The notes: generated by a model from the letters alone, not told the origin. Shown: positions 44,995 to 55,099, counted from the first letter of the stretch. The stretch: 64,000 nt of DNA from Pirellula sp. SH-Sr6A (GCF_001610875.1 NZ_CP011272.1:2957988-3021987), one strand, 5' to 3'. Made by a program: numbers and translations.

Positions 44995-46602
44995 TCACTC
45001 GTGCGCGGATCCGGTCACCGAGGTTAGCCTCGTTTCTTCCATATCGAGTTCCCGTTCGATCTTTTGCACAACCCGTTCATCGACAATCGAATCCTTTGCT
45101 AATTGATGGAGTCGCTTTCGTTGTTTGCGCAGGACGTGCAGATAGGTAGCTTGGCAGCGGCGGGATTGGTTTTCAATCAGACCATCAGCGGTGTTGAATG
45201 CGAGTCGAGAAAGCCATGCGTCGGCTTGGGTCTGAAAATGGTTTTGGAGGTAATCGATTTCGGACTCGGCCCCCCCTGACTCCCGTCGTGCGTTCAGGAA
45301 CAGATTCGCTTCGGCGAGCAGCAGTAGTCTCGCATCCACTTCTTGATCCGGGGCCGGGCGTCCCTCTTTGGGCAGTCGGAGCCATCGCACAACAAACGGG
45401 AGCGATATTCCTTGAATGATCAACGTGCCGAAGATCACACCGATGACCGTGACAAAAATCAAATTGCGGTGAGGAAAATCGGCTGGCAAAGCGAGGACCG
45501 CCGCGAGGGAGACGACTCCTCGCATCCCCGTCCAACCGATGAGCAAAAGGAAACGCCACGGAAGCGGCTCCCACTCTCTTCTGCCCTGAAGGATGAAGGC
45601 GGGCATCCAAGCCAAAGGGAGGACGCAAGCCATCCGCACCAGAATGGTCACCCCGAGGACCGCTCCGCTCAATGAGAGCGATTGCACGAGAAGAGATTCA
45701 TCGGCGATCGACACCAGAACGCCCCGAAGCCCGAGCCCGATGAAGATGAACGTCAAACCTGTCAGAACGAAGACCACGCTCTCCCACACAGCGGAAGCAT
45801 GCAGTCGAGTTGCTGCCGAGAAAAGCTCCGCACCGAATGCCCTCACCAGCAATCCGGAGCAAACGCAAGCCATCACGCCGGACAGATGGAATGCTTCCGC
45901 AGCGATATACGCGGCATAGGGAGTGAGCAGAGTGAAGACAGTTTCGACCACCGGTTCATCCAATCGTTCATGCACCCGGATTGCCAACCAGCCTACCACC
46001 GCCCCCAGCAACAGCCCTCCCGACGCGACCCAGAGGAAACTCATCAGTGTCCCTGACCATGAAAAAACCTCCCCGGCCGCGACCGCGAGCGCGACGCGGT
46101 AGGCTACCAACCCCGAGGCATCGTTGAGCAGACTCTCCCCTTCCAAAATCACGATGATTCGCTTGGGGACTCGAAGCTTGTTCGTCACCGCCATCGCAGC
46201 GACCGCATCGGGAGGAGAAATGATCGCACCGAGAGCGAACGCGACAGGCCAGGACATCTCCGGAACCATCCACTTGCAGACGGATCCCACGACGATGGTG
46301 GTGGCGACGACCAGTCCGAACGCGAGAAAAGCGATCGGTCGAATATGGTGGTAGAACTCTTGGAAGTTGGTTTGCCAAGCCGCCGAGTAGAGAAGGGGTG
46401 GGAGGAAGATCAGGAACACGACATCCGGAGTTAGCTGAATATCGGGCAATCCTGGAACCAACGCGAGAAGCGCCCCAACCACGACAAGAATGGTGGGATA
46501 GGGAACCAACCATTTTCGAGTCGCGAAAGCTAAAAGCGTCACCAGGCAAAGCAGCATCAAGACCGTCGAGATCTCAAAAAGGGGAGTGACCGTTGCTAGC
46601 AA
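44995..46602 (-). CDS. CPA1-family Na+/H+ antiporter
   Basis: 535 residues: about twelve membrane segments and a cytoplasmic helical tail of about 110 residues. The ion-binding site of the family is ALGAIISPPDAVAAMAV, with the two adjacent helices giving GESLLNDASGLVAYRVAL. FIFIGLGLRG and IGWTGMRGVVSLAAVLAL are also typical of NhaP/CPA1 exchangers. It expels Na+ (or K+) in exchange for protons and so sets pH and salt tolerance. The tail contains heptad-like helices (LHVLRKQRKRLHQLAKDS), plausibly regulatory. It is a single gene, convergent with nothing close. Confidence 0.93.
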   Translation of the reverse strand: MLATVTPLFEISTVLMLLCLVTLLAFATRKWLVPYPTILVVVGALLALVPGLPDIQLTPDVVFLIFLPPLLYSAAWQTNFQEFYHHIRPIAFLAFGLVVATTIVVGSVCKWMVPEMSWPVAFALGAIISPPDAVAAMAVTNKLRVPKRIIVILEGESLLNDASGLVAYRVALAVAAGEVFSWSGTLMSFLWVASGGLLLGAVVGWLAIRVHERLDEPVVETVFTLLTPYAAYIAAEAFHLSGVMACVCSGLLVRAFGAELFSAATRLHASAVWESVVFVLTGLTFIFIGLGLRGVLVSIADESLLVQSLSLSGAVLGVTILVRMACVLPLAWMPAFILQGRREWEPLPWRFLLLIGWTGMRGVVSLAAVLALPADFPHRNLIFVTVIGVIFGTLIIQGISLPFVVRWLRLPKEGRPAPDQEVDARLLLLAEANLFLNARRESGGAESEIDYLQNHFQTQADAWLSRLAFNTADGLIENQSRRCQATYLHVLRKQRKRLHQLAKDSIVDERVVQKIERELDMEETRLTSVTGSAHE

Positions 46603-46869
46603 AACGAAAGCCTCGCGGAGGGTAAAATCTGCCGCCTGTATCGAGAAAAACAGCCTTTGCCCGAACTTTCCGTTCGGGTCTTGCCGATAAAGCCGGTGGT
46701 ATCGGGAATTCCGATCGTTCTCGTTCGAGAGATCGATTGTGTCAAGCCGATTATTCCATGGTCAGGACGACGAGTCGTCCACCAGCAGGTGCATAGCATC
46801 TGATCCAATCGGGGGGAATTGCGCTCGAGCATTCGGGGGCAATCGCAATTATGCGTTGGAGATTTTTCG

Positions 46870-48258
46870 ATGAAGTTGCTTAAAGGCTGGAAAATACGTT
46901 TACTCGCGGGCTTGGTCATGGCCACCGCAGGAGGGCAACTCGAAGCGCAGATGATGCCCGGCAGCCCATATTCCAACGCCATGGGGCCGCAAAGCCCAAT
47001 GATGTTCGCGTCCCATCCACAGGACGAGGCCGGGGCTCCGAGCGGAGCACCCTCCGCTTATCCCATGCCGGAAGCGATGGGGCAGGAAGCTATGGGAGCC
47101 GAAATGATGGGCTACGGCGGCGAAGCCTGCGGCCCTCAATGCGGACCCGAATGCGGACACCATGGCTGTGGTCTCTTTGGCCGAGGCTACGGCGGCGAAC
47201 GATGCGATGTCTACGGTCGCTCCCTCACCGGATTCCGACACAACATGCGAGGATGGCTCGCCTCCAAACGAGGTATCCTGCGTCCTTACGGTGAAGGGGG
47301 TATCGCGACCCAGAGATGGTTCGACATCTCCGCCGACGGCGTCTTCCTGGCGCGAACCAAAGGCTCCTCGAACTTCGCATTTACAAGCGACGGTATCAAC
47401 GGCCCGCGTGTCCTGACCGCCGACATGGTCGACATGGATTCGCTCCAAGCCGGGCTAGGCGTACAAGCTAACATCCAAACCGGTGCGGGCTCGAATCTGG
47501 AAGTCCTCTACTTTGGACTCAACGATTGGGACGAATCCGCTCAGGTGACTTCCAACTCGCCTCAGTTCTTCTCCTTCATAAGTGACTTCGGACAATTACC
47601 GCCCAACGGATTCGATGACTCCGACCGATCGCGAGTTCAGCGGATCGATTACAAGAGCGAATTGCATAACGGCGAAATCAACTTCCGACGCCGATGGTCG
47701 GAGCCCGAAGGTTTCTGGCAAGGAAGCTTCTTGGGAGGTGTCCGGTATATGGACATCGATGAGAACGGCGTCTTCAGCGCCTCGGGCGAGAACGACAACG
47801 GCATCGACCGAAACGGTCCGCGATTCTTCGAGTACAGCGTCAACACGCGCAACGCTTTGGTCGGTTTCCAACTCGGTGGTGACCTCTGGTACAACCTGAT
47901 GCCAGGAGTGAAGGTAGGTGGTGAACTCAAGTCGGGTATCTTCAACAACAGTACCAATCAAGACACCACCATCCTCGGTAATTCCATCAGCGGGGAATTC
48001 CGCGAGTTTGCAAGGGATGACGACGATGCTTACATCACGCAATTCTCGACGCAACTCTGGTACCGATTGAATTACTCCTTGGCATTCAAGACCTCCTACC
48101 AGCTGATCTACATCGATGGCGTGTCCCTGGCAACCGAGAACTTCAACAGCGATCCACCGCTGCTGTTCAACGCCAGTTCGACCCGAGTCCCTACCATCAA
48201 CCATGACGCAGAAGTTGTCTACCAAGGCTTCACCGTCGGTGCAGAGTACACCTGGTAA
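46870..48258 (+). CDS. Outer-membrane beta-barrel protein (BBP7-like), second copy
   Basis: 462 residues from the ATG at 46870, opening on a signal peptide (IRLLAGLVMATAGGQLEAQ). A Met/Pro/Gly-rich linker leads to a Cys-rich block (GGEACGPQCGPECGHHGCG), the same kind of element as in the barrel at 18.6 kb. The barrel domain has FDISADGVFLARTKGSS, LEVLYFGLNDWDES, INFRRRWSEPEGFWQGSFLG, VKVGGELKSGIFNN and ends FTVGAEYTW with an aromatic C-terminus. It should sit in the outer membrane; ligand unknown. A strong terminator follows. Confidence 0.8.
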   Translation: MKLLKGWKIRLLAGLVMATAGGQLEAQMMPGSPYSNAMGPQSPMMFASHPQDEAGAPSGAPSAYPMPEAMGQEAMGAEMMGYGGEACGPQCGPECGHHGCGLFGRGYGGERCDVYGRSLTGFRHNMRGWLASKRGILRPYGEGGIATQRWFDISADGVFLARTKGSSNFAFTSDGINGPRVLTADMVDMDSLQAGLGVQANIQTGAGSNLEVLYFGLNDWDESAQVTSNSPQFFSFISDFGQLPPNGFDDSDRSRVQRIDYKSELHNGEINFRRRWSEPEGFWQGSFLGGVRYMDIDENGVFSASGENDNGIDRNGPRFFEYSVNTRNALVGFQLGGDLWYNLMPGVKVGGELKSGIFNNSTNQDTTILGNSISGEFREFARDDDDAYITQFSTQLWYRLNYSLAFKTSYQLIYIDGVSLATENFNSDPPLLFNASSTRVPTINHDAEVVYQGFTVGAEYTW

Positions 48259-48286
48259 GGACGATTGAACCGAGCCGAACCATTGC

Positions 48287-48322
48287 AAAAGCCCCAGTCA
48301 CTTCAAGCGACTGGGGCTTTTT
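48287..48322 (+). terminator. Rho-independent terminator after the second barrel gene
   Basis: A perfect stem, AAAAGCCCCAGTC with GACTGGGGCTTTT, and a 9-nt loop, ending in a T tract. It begins about 30 bp after the barrel stop. The A-rich left flank could let it also work for the opposite strand, where the VWA gene ends about 45 bp away. Confidence 0.9.
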
Positions 48323-48353
48323 GCATTGCGACATAGATCCCAAAAGAGCGACC

Positions 48354-48388
48354 ACTCGCTACTCGCTACTCGCTACTCGCTACTCGCC
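48354..48388. repeat. Tandem 7-bp repeat (ACTCGCT) at the 3' end of the VWA gene
   Basis: Four exact ACTCGCT units and a fifth with one mismatch run through the stop codon of the VWA gene (coding strand AGCGAGT). The unit is not a multiple of three, so a gain or loss of one unit would change the last residues and the stop codon of the protein, which now ends RVASSE. Confidence 0.9.
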
Positions 48389-50960
48389 CTGCGAGCGACT
48401 GGGCGGTTCGCATGAGCTCCAAACATTCAGCGCGATGCTCGTCTCCCCCCGCTCCGCGGCTTGCTCGCTCCAGCATCGCGTCCCAATTGGCTTGAGGGGC
48501 CATCTTGGACCGACGAAGCAACAGCCCGAATTCCGCGACGGCGGTGCTCCAGAGCAAGTCGCGATCAAGTTCGCTATCGGACGCTTCGGGGCGATAGGAC
48601 AAAATGAACTCTTGCTTCGTGCTCTCGGAAGCGTCGGGACGCTTTGAGCGAATCTTAAGCGTCAGCCATTCCCGAAGCAGCTCTTCCTCCACGTCTCGTT
48701 TATTGGGTTCTGCTGCCGCCGTCGATCGCTTGTATTTCGACTCGCTCTCGGCAGGAGTCAGATTCGGTTCGACCAAGCTGGTGGGAACGATTTCATAGAA
48801 GGCCGTCACGGAGTGGCCGGCGCCGATGTCCCCTGCATCTTTGCGATCATTGCTGAAGTCGGCGTTGGTCAGCTGACGGTCTTCGTACCCGATCAATCGA
48901 TAAGAACGGACCAAATTCGGATTGAAGTCCATCTGGATCTTCACGTCTTTGGCGATGGTGACCAAGGTGCCGGTGAGCTGGTCCACCATCAGTTTCTTGG
49001 CTTCCCGGTCGCTATCGACCATCCCATAGACACCGTTGCCGTCTTTGGAAATCTTTTCCATCATCGAATCGTTGTAGTTACCGGCTCCGTAGCCCAAACA
49101 AGTCAGGAAGATATTCTTCTTCGCCTGCTCCTTGAGCAAATCGACGAGGGAATCGGTGTTAGTGACGCCGACATTGAAGTCCCCGTCGGTGCACAAAATA
49201 ACGCGATTGGATCCCCCTTCGATGAAGTTCTCTTGGGCGATCGAATAGGCCAAACGAATGCCTTCCCCACCGTTGGTCGAACCACCTGCCTGGAGATTGT
49301 AGATGGCCGCGAGAATTCGGTCTTTTTCACTCCCTGGGGTGCTCGGGAGAACACAACCTGCAGCCCCAGCATAGACCACAATGGCAACCCGATCGTCTTC
49401 TCGCAGGCGTTGAGCGAGCAAGGAAAGCGAACGTTGAACGAGAGGAAGCTTATTGGGCTCGTTCATGGATCCAGACACATCCAACAGGAACACAAGGTTG
49501 CACCGGGGCCTATCCTCGGTTTGGATCTTCTTCGCTTGAATTCCAACCCGAACGAGTTTGTGCGAACGATTCCATGGGCAATCCACCATCCGCAGACTGG
49601 CCGCGAAGGGAGAATCTTCATCAGGTGCTGGATACTCGTACTGGAAGTAATTGATCATTTCTTCGATCCGAACCATGTCGGGCGTCGGTAGCTGACCACG
49701 CTGCTGGATCGATTGACGGATCTTGCTATACGAGGCGGTGTCGACGTCGATCGAAAAGGTCGTGACAGGTTCTTTTTCCGCTTCCGTGAACGGTTTCTCT
49801 ACAATGCGATCGAATCGATCCCCCGATGACTCCACGACAGGAGGAGCGGGTGGGAATCGCTTCAAATTCGAACGGAGTTCGGGTGGGAGAGCAGGAGCTC
49901 CCCCTTGAGCGCCCGGCTCAAGAAATCGATGGTTCGGCTGAATTGCAAAGGTCTCCAATTCATCCAGCGATTTTCGTGCTGGGGGGGCCGCTGCGGGGCC
50001 ACCGACGCCAGGAACGGACCCGCCGAGCCCTCCCATGCCAGCCCCGTAACCACCGAACCCTTCACTGCCCACGCCGTAACCACTCCCCCCGTAACCACCG
50101 TAGTAACCACCCCCGTAACCGCCTGCTAACCGGTCGGTTCCAAACTGACCCGTTCCAGGTCCTGAGCCGTCCAAGCCAGCTCCCTTCGCTTCGATCCCGT
50201 AACCACCACTGCCCGGGGCGAACTTCAATTGGGGAGTCGCCGCCGTACCGGTTGCGTCTCCCTGCCCGTTGGCACCGTACGCGTTGTCTCGGTAGAGATC
50301 GAGCGGTCGTGCCGGCGCGCCCGAATTTTGGGCCGAGCCAGTTAGTTCCGTCGTCAACAATGCAACCTCGTCCTCCTTGACTGGATTCGGTGCAGCATTT
50401 TGTTTCACTTCTACCGGCATAGCTTCGGACGTCTTTGCATCGCTAGGCTTCGCGACCGTGGCCATATTGGGGGCGGCCATGGGATCGACGGGCGCCGCGA
50501 TCGATTCGTCCACGTCGATGCTCGTCGTCTTCGGAGCCAATGCGAGATCGCTCCCTGGTCGTTCCAACGAGTTCCACGTGAGCCACGCGACGGGAACACA
50601 CGCGGCGATGGCAAGAGCTGCGGCGAATCGACGACGGCGATAAAACGGCAATTGAAGCAATCGATTTGGCTCGACGGTCGCATTCGAGAGAGCGTTGTTT
50701 GCGAGCGCCGTCTCCAAGGACGAAAGCTGCTCTGGGGTGAGCGAAGCCTGCGCTGGTGCAACACCGTCCCCCAAGGTCGCCTGGAGGATCCCAAGTGTTT
50801 TTTGCAAGGACTGACATTCTGCCCGCAACTCCGGCGAGACTTCCAAGCGGCGCTCGATTTGCGCTCTTTCCGACTCGGATAACTCTCCTAAGAGATAGGC
50901 GGTTAATTTCCAAGGTTCGATGGAATGGGATGCGTTGAACGGGGATTCATTGGATGACAT
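48366..50960 (-). CDS. YfbK-like VWA protein with anti-sigma-like N-terminus
   Basis: 864 residues. Residues about 17-50 (WKLTAYLLGELSESERAQIE) look like the cytoplasmic head of a ZAS-type anti-sigma factor without its Cys, and a single membrane helix follows at about 111-131. A Gly/Tyr-rich segment (about 250-320, GYGGGYYGGYGGSGYG) precedes the von_Willebrand N-terminal domain (SIDVDTASYSKIRQSIQQRG), a VWA fold with an intact metal site (VFLLDVSGSMNEPN at about 490-503), and a DUF3520-like C-terminus. Such proteins are widespread in planctomycetes. The adjacent upstream gene is an ECF sigma factor, so the pair may form a sigma/anti-sigma module. Confidence 0.88.
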   Translation of the reverse strand: MSSNESPFNASHSIEPWKLTAYLLGELSESERAQIERRLEVSPELRAECQSLQKTLGILQATLGDGVAPAQASLTPEQLSSLETALANNALSNATVEPNRLLQLPFYRRRRFAAALAIAACVPVAWLTWNSLERPGSDLALAPKTTSIDVDESIAAPVDPMAAPNMATVAKPSDAKTSEAMPVEVKQNAAPNPVKEDEVALLTTELTGSAQNSGAPARPLDLYRDNAYGANGQGDATGTAATPQLKFAPGSGGYGIEAKGAGLDGSGPGTGQFGTDRLAGGYGGGYYGGYGGSGYGVGSEGFGGYGAGMGGLGGSVPGVGGPAAAPPARKSLDELETFAIQPNHRFLEPGAQGGAPALPPELRSNLKRFPPAPPVVESSGDRFDRIVEKPFTEAEKEPVTTFSIDVDTASYSKIRQSIQQRGQLPTPDMVRIEEMINYFQYEYPAPDEDSPFAASLRMVDCPWNRSHKLVRVGIQAKKIQTEDRPRCNLVFLLDVSGSMNEPNKLPLVQRSLSLLAQRLREDDRVAIVVYAGAAGCVLPSTPGSEKDRILAAIYNLQAGGSTNGGEGIRLAYSIAQENFIEGGSNRVILCTDGDFNVGVTNTDSLVDLLKEQAKKNIFLTCLGYGAGNYNDSMMEKISKDGNGVYGMVDSDREAKKLMVDQLTGTLVTIAKDVKIQMDFNPNLVRSYRLIGYEDRQLTNADFSNDRKDAGDIGAGHSVTAFYEIVPTSLVEPNLTPAESESKYKRSTAAAEPNKRDVEEELLREWLTLKIRSKRPDASESTKQEFILSYRPEASDSELDRDLLWSTAVAEFGLLLRRSKMAPQANWDAMLERASRGAGGDEHRAECLELMRTAQSLAGRVASSE

Positions 50961-51085
50961 GATAGGTCTTTATGATGCAAGATAAATTCTGTATAAGATG
51001 GAGAACAAACCGAAGCACCGAAGTAACGGTTCGTATCGCTGGAGCGGTTCGTCGGCTCGGACAAACGGTGCGTTTCTCGAGCGTT

Positions 51086-51613
51086 TCAAGTATCCACAAC
51101 GCACTGTTTCAATCGCGTCACGGCTTGATGGATCAAGACGCCGACGTGAGACACGCTCAGATCCATGACTTCCGCAATCTGTTTGTAAGAAAGCCCCTGC
51201 TGAAGCCGAAGCACGAGGACCTCCTGCTCACGCGGTGGGAGGGCAGCGATCTCGCGTTGAAGATGTTGACGCTCTTCGGAAGAGATGAGGGATTGGGTCG
51301 GATCTGGCGACGGCGCCGATTGTCGATCGACCTGCTCGCTAGCAAATTGGATAAACATTCGAGACTCCTTGCGATGGCAATCCATCGCGCGATGGCGACA
51401 GCATTTAAAAAGCCATGCCTCGACGTGATCCTCCAAAGCAGATCGCGGCTCCCGACACACTCTTAAGAACGTGTCTTGGACGCAATCTCGGGCGCGATCC
51501 CAATCCCCGGCCAGGAGTTTCGCCGCGTACGAAACCAACGGACGCTCGTATCTAGCAAACAGCGATCGAAGCCATTCGCGATCCGAGGCTGGGCCGTTTG
51601 GCGTTTCGTTCAT
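51086..51613 (-). CDS. ECF-type RNA polymerase sigma factor
   Basis: 175 residues from the ATG at 51613 (an in-frame extension lies upstream). Region 2 is recognisable in LFARYERPLVSYAAKLLAGD, DRARDCVQDTFLRVCREP and EAWLFKCCRHRAMDCHRKES. Region 4 is ALPPREQEVLVLRLQQGLSY with the helix-turn-helix KQIAEVMDLSVSHVGVLIHQ. Region 3 is absent, as in ECF sigma factors. It directs RNA polymerase to a dedicated promoter set. It is followed after about 125 bp by the VWA protein with an anti-sigma-like head, which is its likely regulator. Confidence 0.9.
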   Translation of the reverse strand: MNETPNGPASDREWLRSLFARYERPLVSYAAKLLAGDWDRARDCVQDTFLRVCREPRSALEDHVEAWLFKCCRHRAMDCHRKESRMFIQFASEQVDRQSAPSPDPTQSLISSEERQHLQREIAALPPREQEVLVLRLQQGLSYKQIAEVMDLSVSHVGVLIHQAVTRLKQCVVDT

Positions 51614-51838
51614 GCCGCGCCTGTCCGTCGCAAACGTGCGATAAGGATTTTGGGAATAAGGAATGAGAAGAGGCACTCGGCCGCTGGGTTGCAATCGGCC
51701 GGGCTAATGAGGTAAACGCCGGCCGGGGGTGTCTCTTAGTCTCCGTGTCGTAATTGTTGAGAAAAAAATTCAAGTGCGAAGGACGGACGGGCACGGATCC
51801 GCCCCTCGCCTGGGTTGGCTGGTCTCGGGGGATGCACG

Positions 51839-54655
51839 CTAGGCGAGCATCGAAGCCCAAGTCTCTTTGGCGATTTGGAGGGCATCCGGGAGCTTGGCGG
51901 GGATCTTCCCACCTGCCTGCGCCAAATCCGCTTTGCCACCACCACCGCCGCCGACCGATTCGGCAACAGGAGTAATCCATTTGCCAGCGCTCAACCCGCG
52001 TTCGACGAGCGATTGGCTAATGCCTGCGATGAGAGTCACTTTGTCGTCCGCGCGGTTGGCGAGTAGCACCGCTACCGGCTCCACCGATTTCTTGCGCAGC
52101 TGGTCGATCCACTGACGCATCATACCTGCATTGGCGTTCGGGGTTTCCGCGACGATGAGCCGCGTACCTTCCACCTCGGTGGCTTGCTCGAGCAAGCTCT
52201 CGACAGAAATACTCCCGCCGCTTTCGCTCAGTTTCTTGATCTGCTCGTGGAGCTGTACCTGCTCCTTGAGCAACGCGTCGAGACGCTCTGGAACCTCTTC
52301 GTAAGAGACATTCAGCAACCGAGCGGCTTGCCGGAAAGAGGCTCGTGTGACGCCGTAGGCGGGCACCGATCCTGTCGATCCTGCCTTTCCCCCAACCAGG
52401 GCTGGTACCGCTTCGTTACCCGCACCGATGGAGAGCTTCTTCAATTTCCGGACGGCTAGGACCAAGTCCTGAACGGATTGGCCAAGCTTGTCGATCGTGC
52501 AGCCGAGCATTCCGGCAGTCGATTTGGCGAGGCTCTCGATCTTCGCGCGATGTTCGAGAGCTTTCGCACCGGTGAGGGCGGTGATACGTCGTGTTCCGGA
52601 CGAAACGCTTTCCTCGGCCAGGATCTCCAGCGTTTGAATCTCCTTGGTGTTCGATGCGTGGGTTCCACCGCACAACTCCTTGGAAAACGACCCCATGGAG
52701 ACCATGCGAACTGGGTCGGGATACTTTTCACCAAAGAGCATCATCGCCCCCGCTTCCCGAGCGGTACCCAGTGGCACCAGCTTCCAATCGATCGGAGCGG
52801 ATTCCGAGATCCGTTGGTTGGACAATGCTTCCACTTTTTGGAGCAGATCGTCCGGCAACGATTCTTGATTGCTGAAGTCGAAGCGGAGCCAATCCGCGTC
52901 CACTTTGCTTCCCTGCTGCTGCGCGTGACCACCGACATGGCTTTGCAGAGCATGGTGCAAGATATGCGTGGCGGAGTGAGCCCGTTTGATCGCGTCGCGG
53001 CGAACTGTATCGACCGTCGCTTGGACTGTGTCGCCTTCCTTCAGTTCGCCCGAGATCATCTTCCCATAGTGGATGATCAGCTCACCGCTGCGTTGGGTAT
53101 CGGTGACTTCGAACACGCCATTGGCGGTTTCGATTCGCCCCGAGTCACCGACTTGCCCACCGCTTTCCCCGTAGAAAGGAGTTTGATCGAGGACGATGCG
53201 AATCATTTCGTTGGTGGAGGCGGAAACGCTCGAAACCAAGCGGTCCTCTTTCGGTTTCCCCACAATGATCCCCTTGATTTGGGCAGAGGAGGACGACGAT
53301 TCGTACCCGAGGAAATCGCAGCGATGGAGCGCTTCTTTGAGCGTTTCGATGGGACCGGTTTCAAACAATTCACCTTGCTCGCCACCGCTGATTTCTCCGT
53401 GTTCAGCCATCGCTTTGCGGTAGCCATCCCAGTCGAACGTGTAGTTCTTTTCGGCGGCAATTTGCTGGAACATCTCGGGCGGGACGCCGTGGGTTTGGTA
53501 GAGAGAAGCCGCTTCCCGTCCATCGACCATTACGCGCCCCGCGGAGGTCATGTCATCGAAGACTCGGTGAATGCGTTCCAAGCCCGAATCGATGGTCGCG
53601 AAGAAGTCTGCTTCCTCCCGTTTCATAACCTTAGCGACTCGGTCGGTCGTCGTGGCCAGCTCGGGATAAACCGACTTCATCATGCTCGCGACGACCGGAA
53701 CCAGCTGGTAAAGGAAGGGCTCTCGCATCCCCATTTGGTGGCCATCGAGGACCGCGCGGCGAAGAAGACGTTTGATGACGTAACGGGCTTTCTTCGGTCC
53801 AGGATAAACATTTTCATGGATGGCGAAGGTGCACGCTCGAACGTGATCGGTGATGCGACGAAGGCGTCGACCGTTGTCGCTTTCGTACTCGTACTTTTGA
53901 CCGACAGCTTCCGATGCGGCTTGCACAATTGGGAAGAGGATGTCGATGTGGAAGTTGGTAGGGACGTTCTGCAGCACGCTCGCGGTCCGTTCCAGTCCCA
54001 TACCCGTGTCGATGTTCTTGCTCGGCAAGGGGCGCAAATTGTCCGGGGGATTGCCGACGCGATTGAACTGCGTGAAGACCAAATTCCAGATCTCAACCGA
54101 CTTGCCGTTGTCGAGCTGGTAGTAGATTTCGCTGCACGGACCGCAAACCCCATCGGGTCCTTGACTCGGAGCGGAAGCAGGCCAGAAGTTTTCGTCTTCG
54201 TCCATGCGCGCGATGCGGCTGGTGGGGAGGCCTATCTTTTCGTTCCAAATCTTGGCCGCCTCGTCATCGTCTTTGTAGACGGTCACGGTGAGGCGGTTGG
54301 GATCGAGGGCCAGCCATTTTTTGTCGGTGAGAAACTCCCACGCCCACTGAATCGCTTCTTGCTTGAAGTAATCGCCGAAGCTGAAATTCCCAAGCATTTC
54401 AAAGAAGGTGTGGTGGTATGCCGTGCGACCCACATTGTCGATGTCCCCGGTCCGGAGGCACTTTTGGCAAGTCGTAGCGCGAGTAAAGTCGAGTTTGACT
54501 TTCCCCAGAAAGTGATCCTTGAATTGGTTCATCCCGGCGGGGGTGAACAGGACAGAGGGGTCCCAAGTCGGGACGAGAACGTCGCTGGCTTGGCGATGGT
54601 GCCCTTTGGATTGAAAGAAAGTCAGATACTTTTCGCGTAGTTCGTCCGTTTTCAT
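51839..54655 (-). CDS. alaS: Alanyl-tRNA synthetase
   Basis: 938 residues from the ATG at 54655, where the conserved N-terminus MKTDELREKYLTFFQSKGH begins. It charges tRNA-Ala. The catalytic domain has SDVLVPTWDPSVLFTPAGMN and GRTAYHHTFFEMLGNFSFGD, with the family's motif in DTGMGLERTASVLQN. The editing domain has HSATHILHHAL and KELCGGTHASNTKEIQ, whose His and Cys bind zinc. The C-terminal C-Ala domain ends VGGGGGGKADLAQAGG. It is somewhat longer than the E. coli enzyme. The gene is monocistronic, with about 225 bp to the ECF sigma gene. Confidence 0.96.
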   Translation of the reverse strand: MKTDELREKYLTFFQSKGHHRQASDVLVPTWDPSVLFTPAGMNQFKDHFLGKVKLDFTRATTCQKCLRTGDIDNVGRTAYHHTFFEMLGNFSFGDYFKQEAIQWAWEFLTDKKWLALDPNRLTVTVYKDDDEAAKIWNEKIGLPTSRIARMDEDENFWPASAPSQGPDGVCGPCSEIYYQLDNGKSVEIWNLVFTQFNRVGNPPDNLRPLPSKNIDTGMGLERTASVLQNVPTNFHIDILFPIVQAASEAVGQKYEYESDNGRRLRRITDHVRACTFAIHENVYPGPKKARYVIKRLLRRAVLDGHQMGMREPFLYQLVPVVASMMKSVYPELATTTDRVAKVMKREEADFFATIDSGLERIHRVFDDMTSAGRVMVDGREAASLYQTHGVPPEMFQQIAAEKNYTFDWDGYRKAMAEHGEISGGEQGELFETGPIETLKEALHRCDFLGYESSSSSAQIKGIIVGKPKEDRLVSSVSASTNEMIRIVLDQTPFYGESGGQVGDSGRIETANGVFEVTDTQRSGELIIHYGKMISGELKEGDTVQATVDTVRRDAIKRAHSATHILHHALQSHVGGHAQQQGSKVDADWLRFDFSNQESLPDDLLQKVEALSNQRISESAPIDWKLVPLGTAREAGAMMLFGEKYPDPVRMVSMGSFSKELCGGTHASNTKEIQTLEILAEESVSSGTRRITALTGAKALEHRAKIESLAKSTAGMLGCTIDKLGQSVQDLVLAVRKLKKLSIGAGNEAVPALVGGKAGSTGSVPAYGVTRASFRQAARLLNVSYEEVPERLDALLKEQVQLHEQIKKLSESGGSISVESLLEQATEVEGTRLIVAETPNANAGMMRQWIDQLRKKSVEPVAVLLANRADDKVTLIAGISQSLVERGLSAGKWITPVAESVGGGGGGKADLAQAGGKIPAKLPDALQIAKETWASMLA

Positions 54656-55071
54656 AGCCGCTTGTGTGTCCTGATGGGCCCCGCTCTGGAGGCTGAGTAG
54701 ACCGGGCAATCGCTCGAAAGGCCGATCGCCGAGAGAATGCGTGAATTTACCGTCGAAGCCCCGTTTCGCCAACGAGAGATGACCACGGAAACATTGAAGT
54801 GCATCGTGCCTTCCCCTCGCTCCCTGCCGGCCCCCCTCCCAGTCTGCCCAATTCGCAATCAAAACACCCGAACCATGCACTATTCAAAAAACTCATTTCC
54901 AATTTTGTTAATCCCGCGATTTTTTCCCAAATTTTTTTGAGGGGACTCGTCAATTGGGTTGATGGTATTTTTTTGCGAATTCCCAGCGAAATTTCTAACA
55001 TTGCAAGAAATCGATGTACAGATCGTGTGGGTCAGGCGTTTTGTATGGGTTGGAGGACCGGAACCAAACCG

Positions 55072-55099
55072 TTGACAAACCGTTGTTGGAGGTCTTAAT
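55072..55099 (+). promoter_or_regulatory. Candidate sigma-70 promoter for DUF1559 module 1
   Basis: A perfect -35 TTGACA (55072-55077), 16-nt spacer, and a weak -10 CTTAAT (4 of 6 matches). If used, transcription would start near 55106 and give a leader of about 150 nt containing the hairpin at 55199-55218. Confidence 0.35.

Noticed and set aside
52478-54640. A 720-codon open frame antisense to alaS
   Set aside because: It runs opposite a complete and highly conserved AlaRS. Its translation has no family or signal features and is a by-product of GC-rich codon usage.
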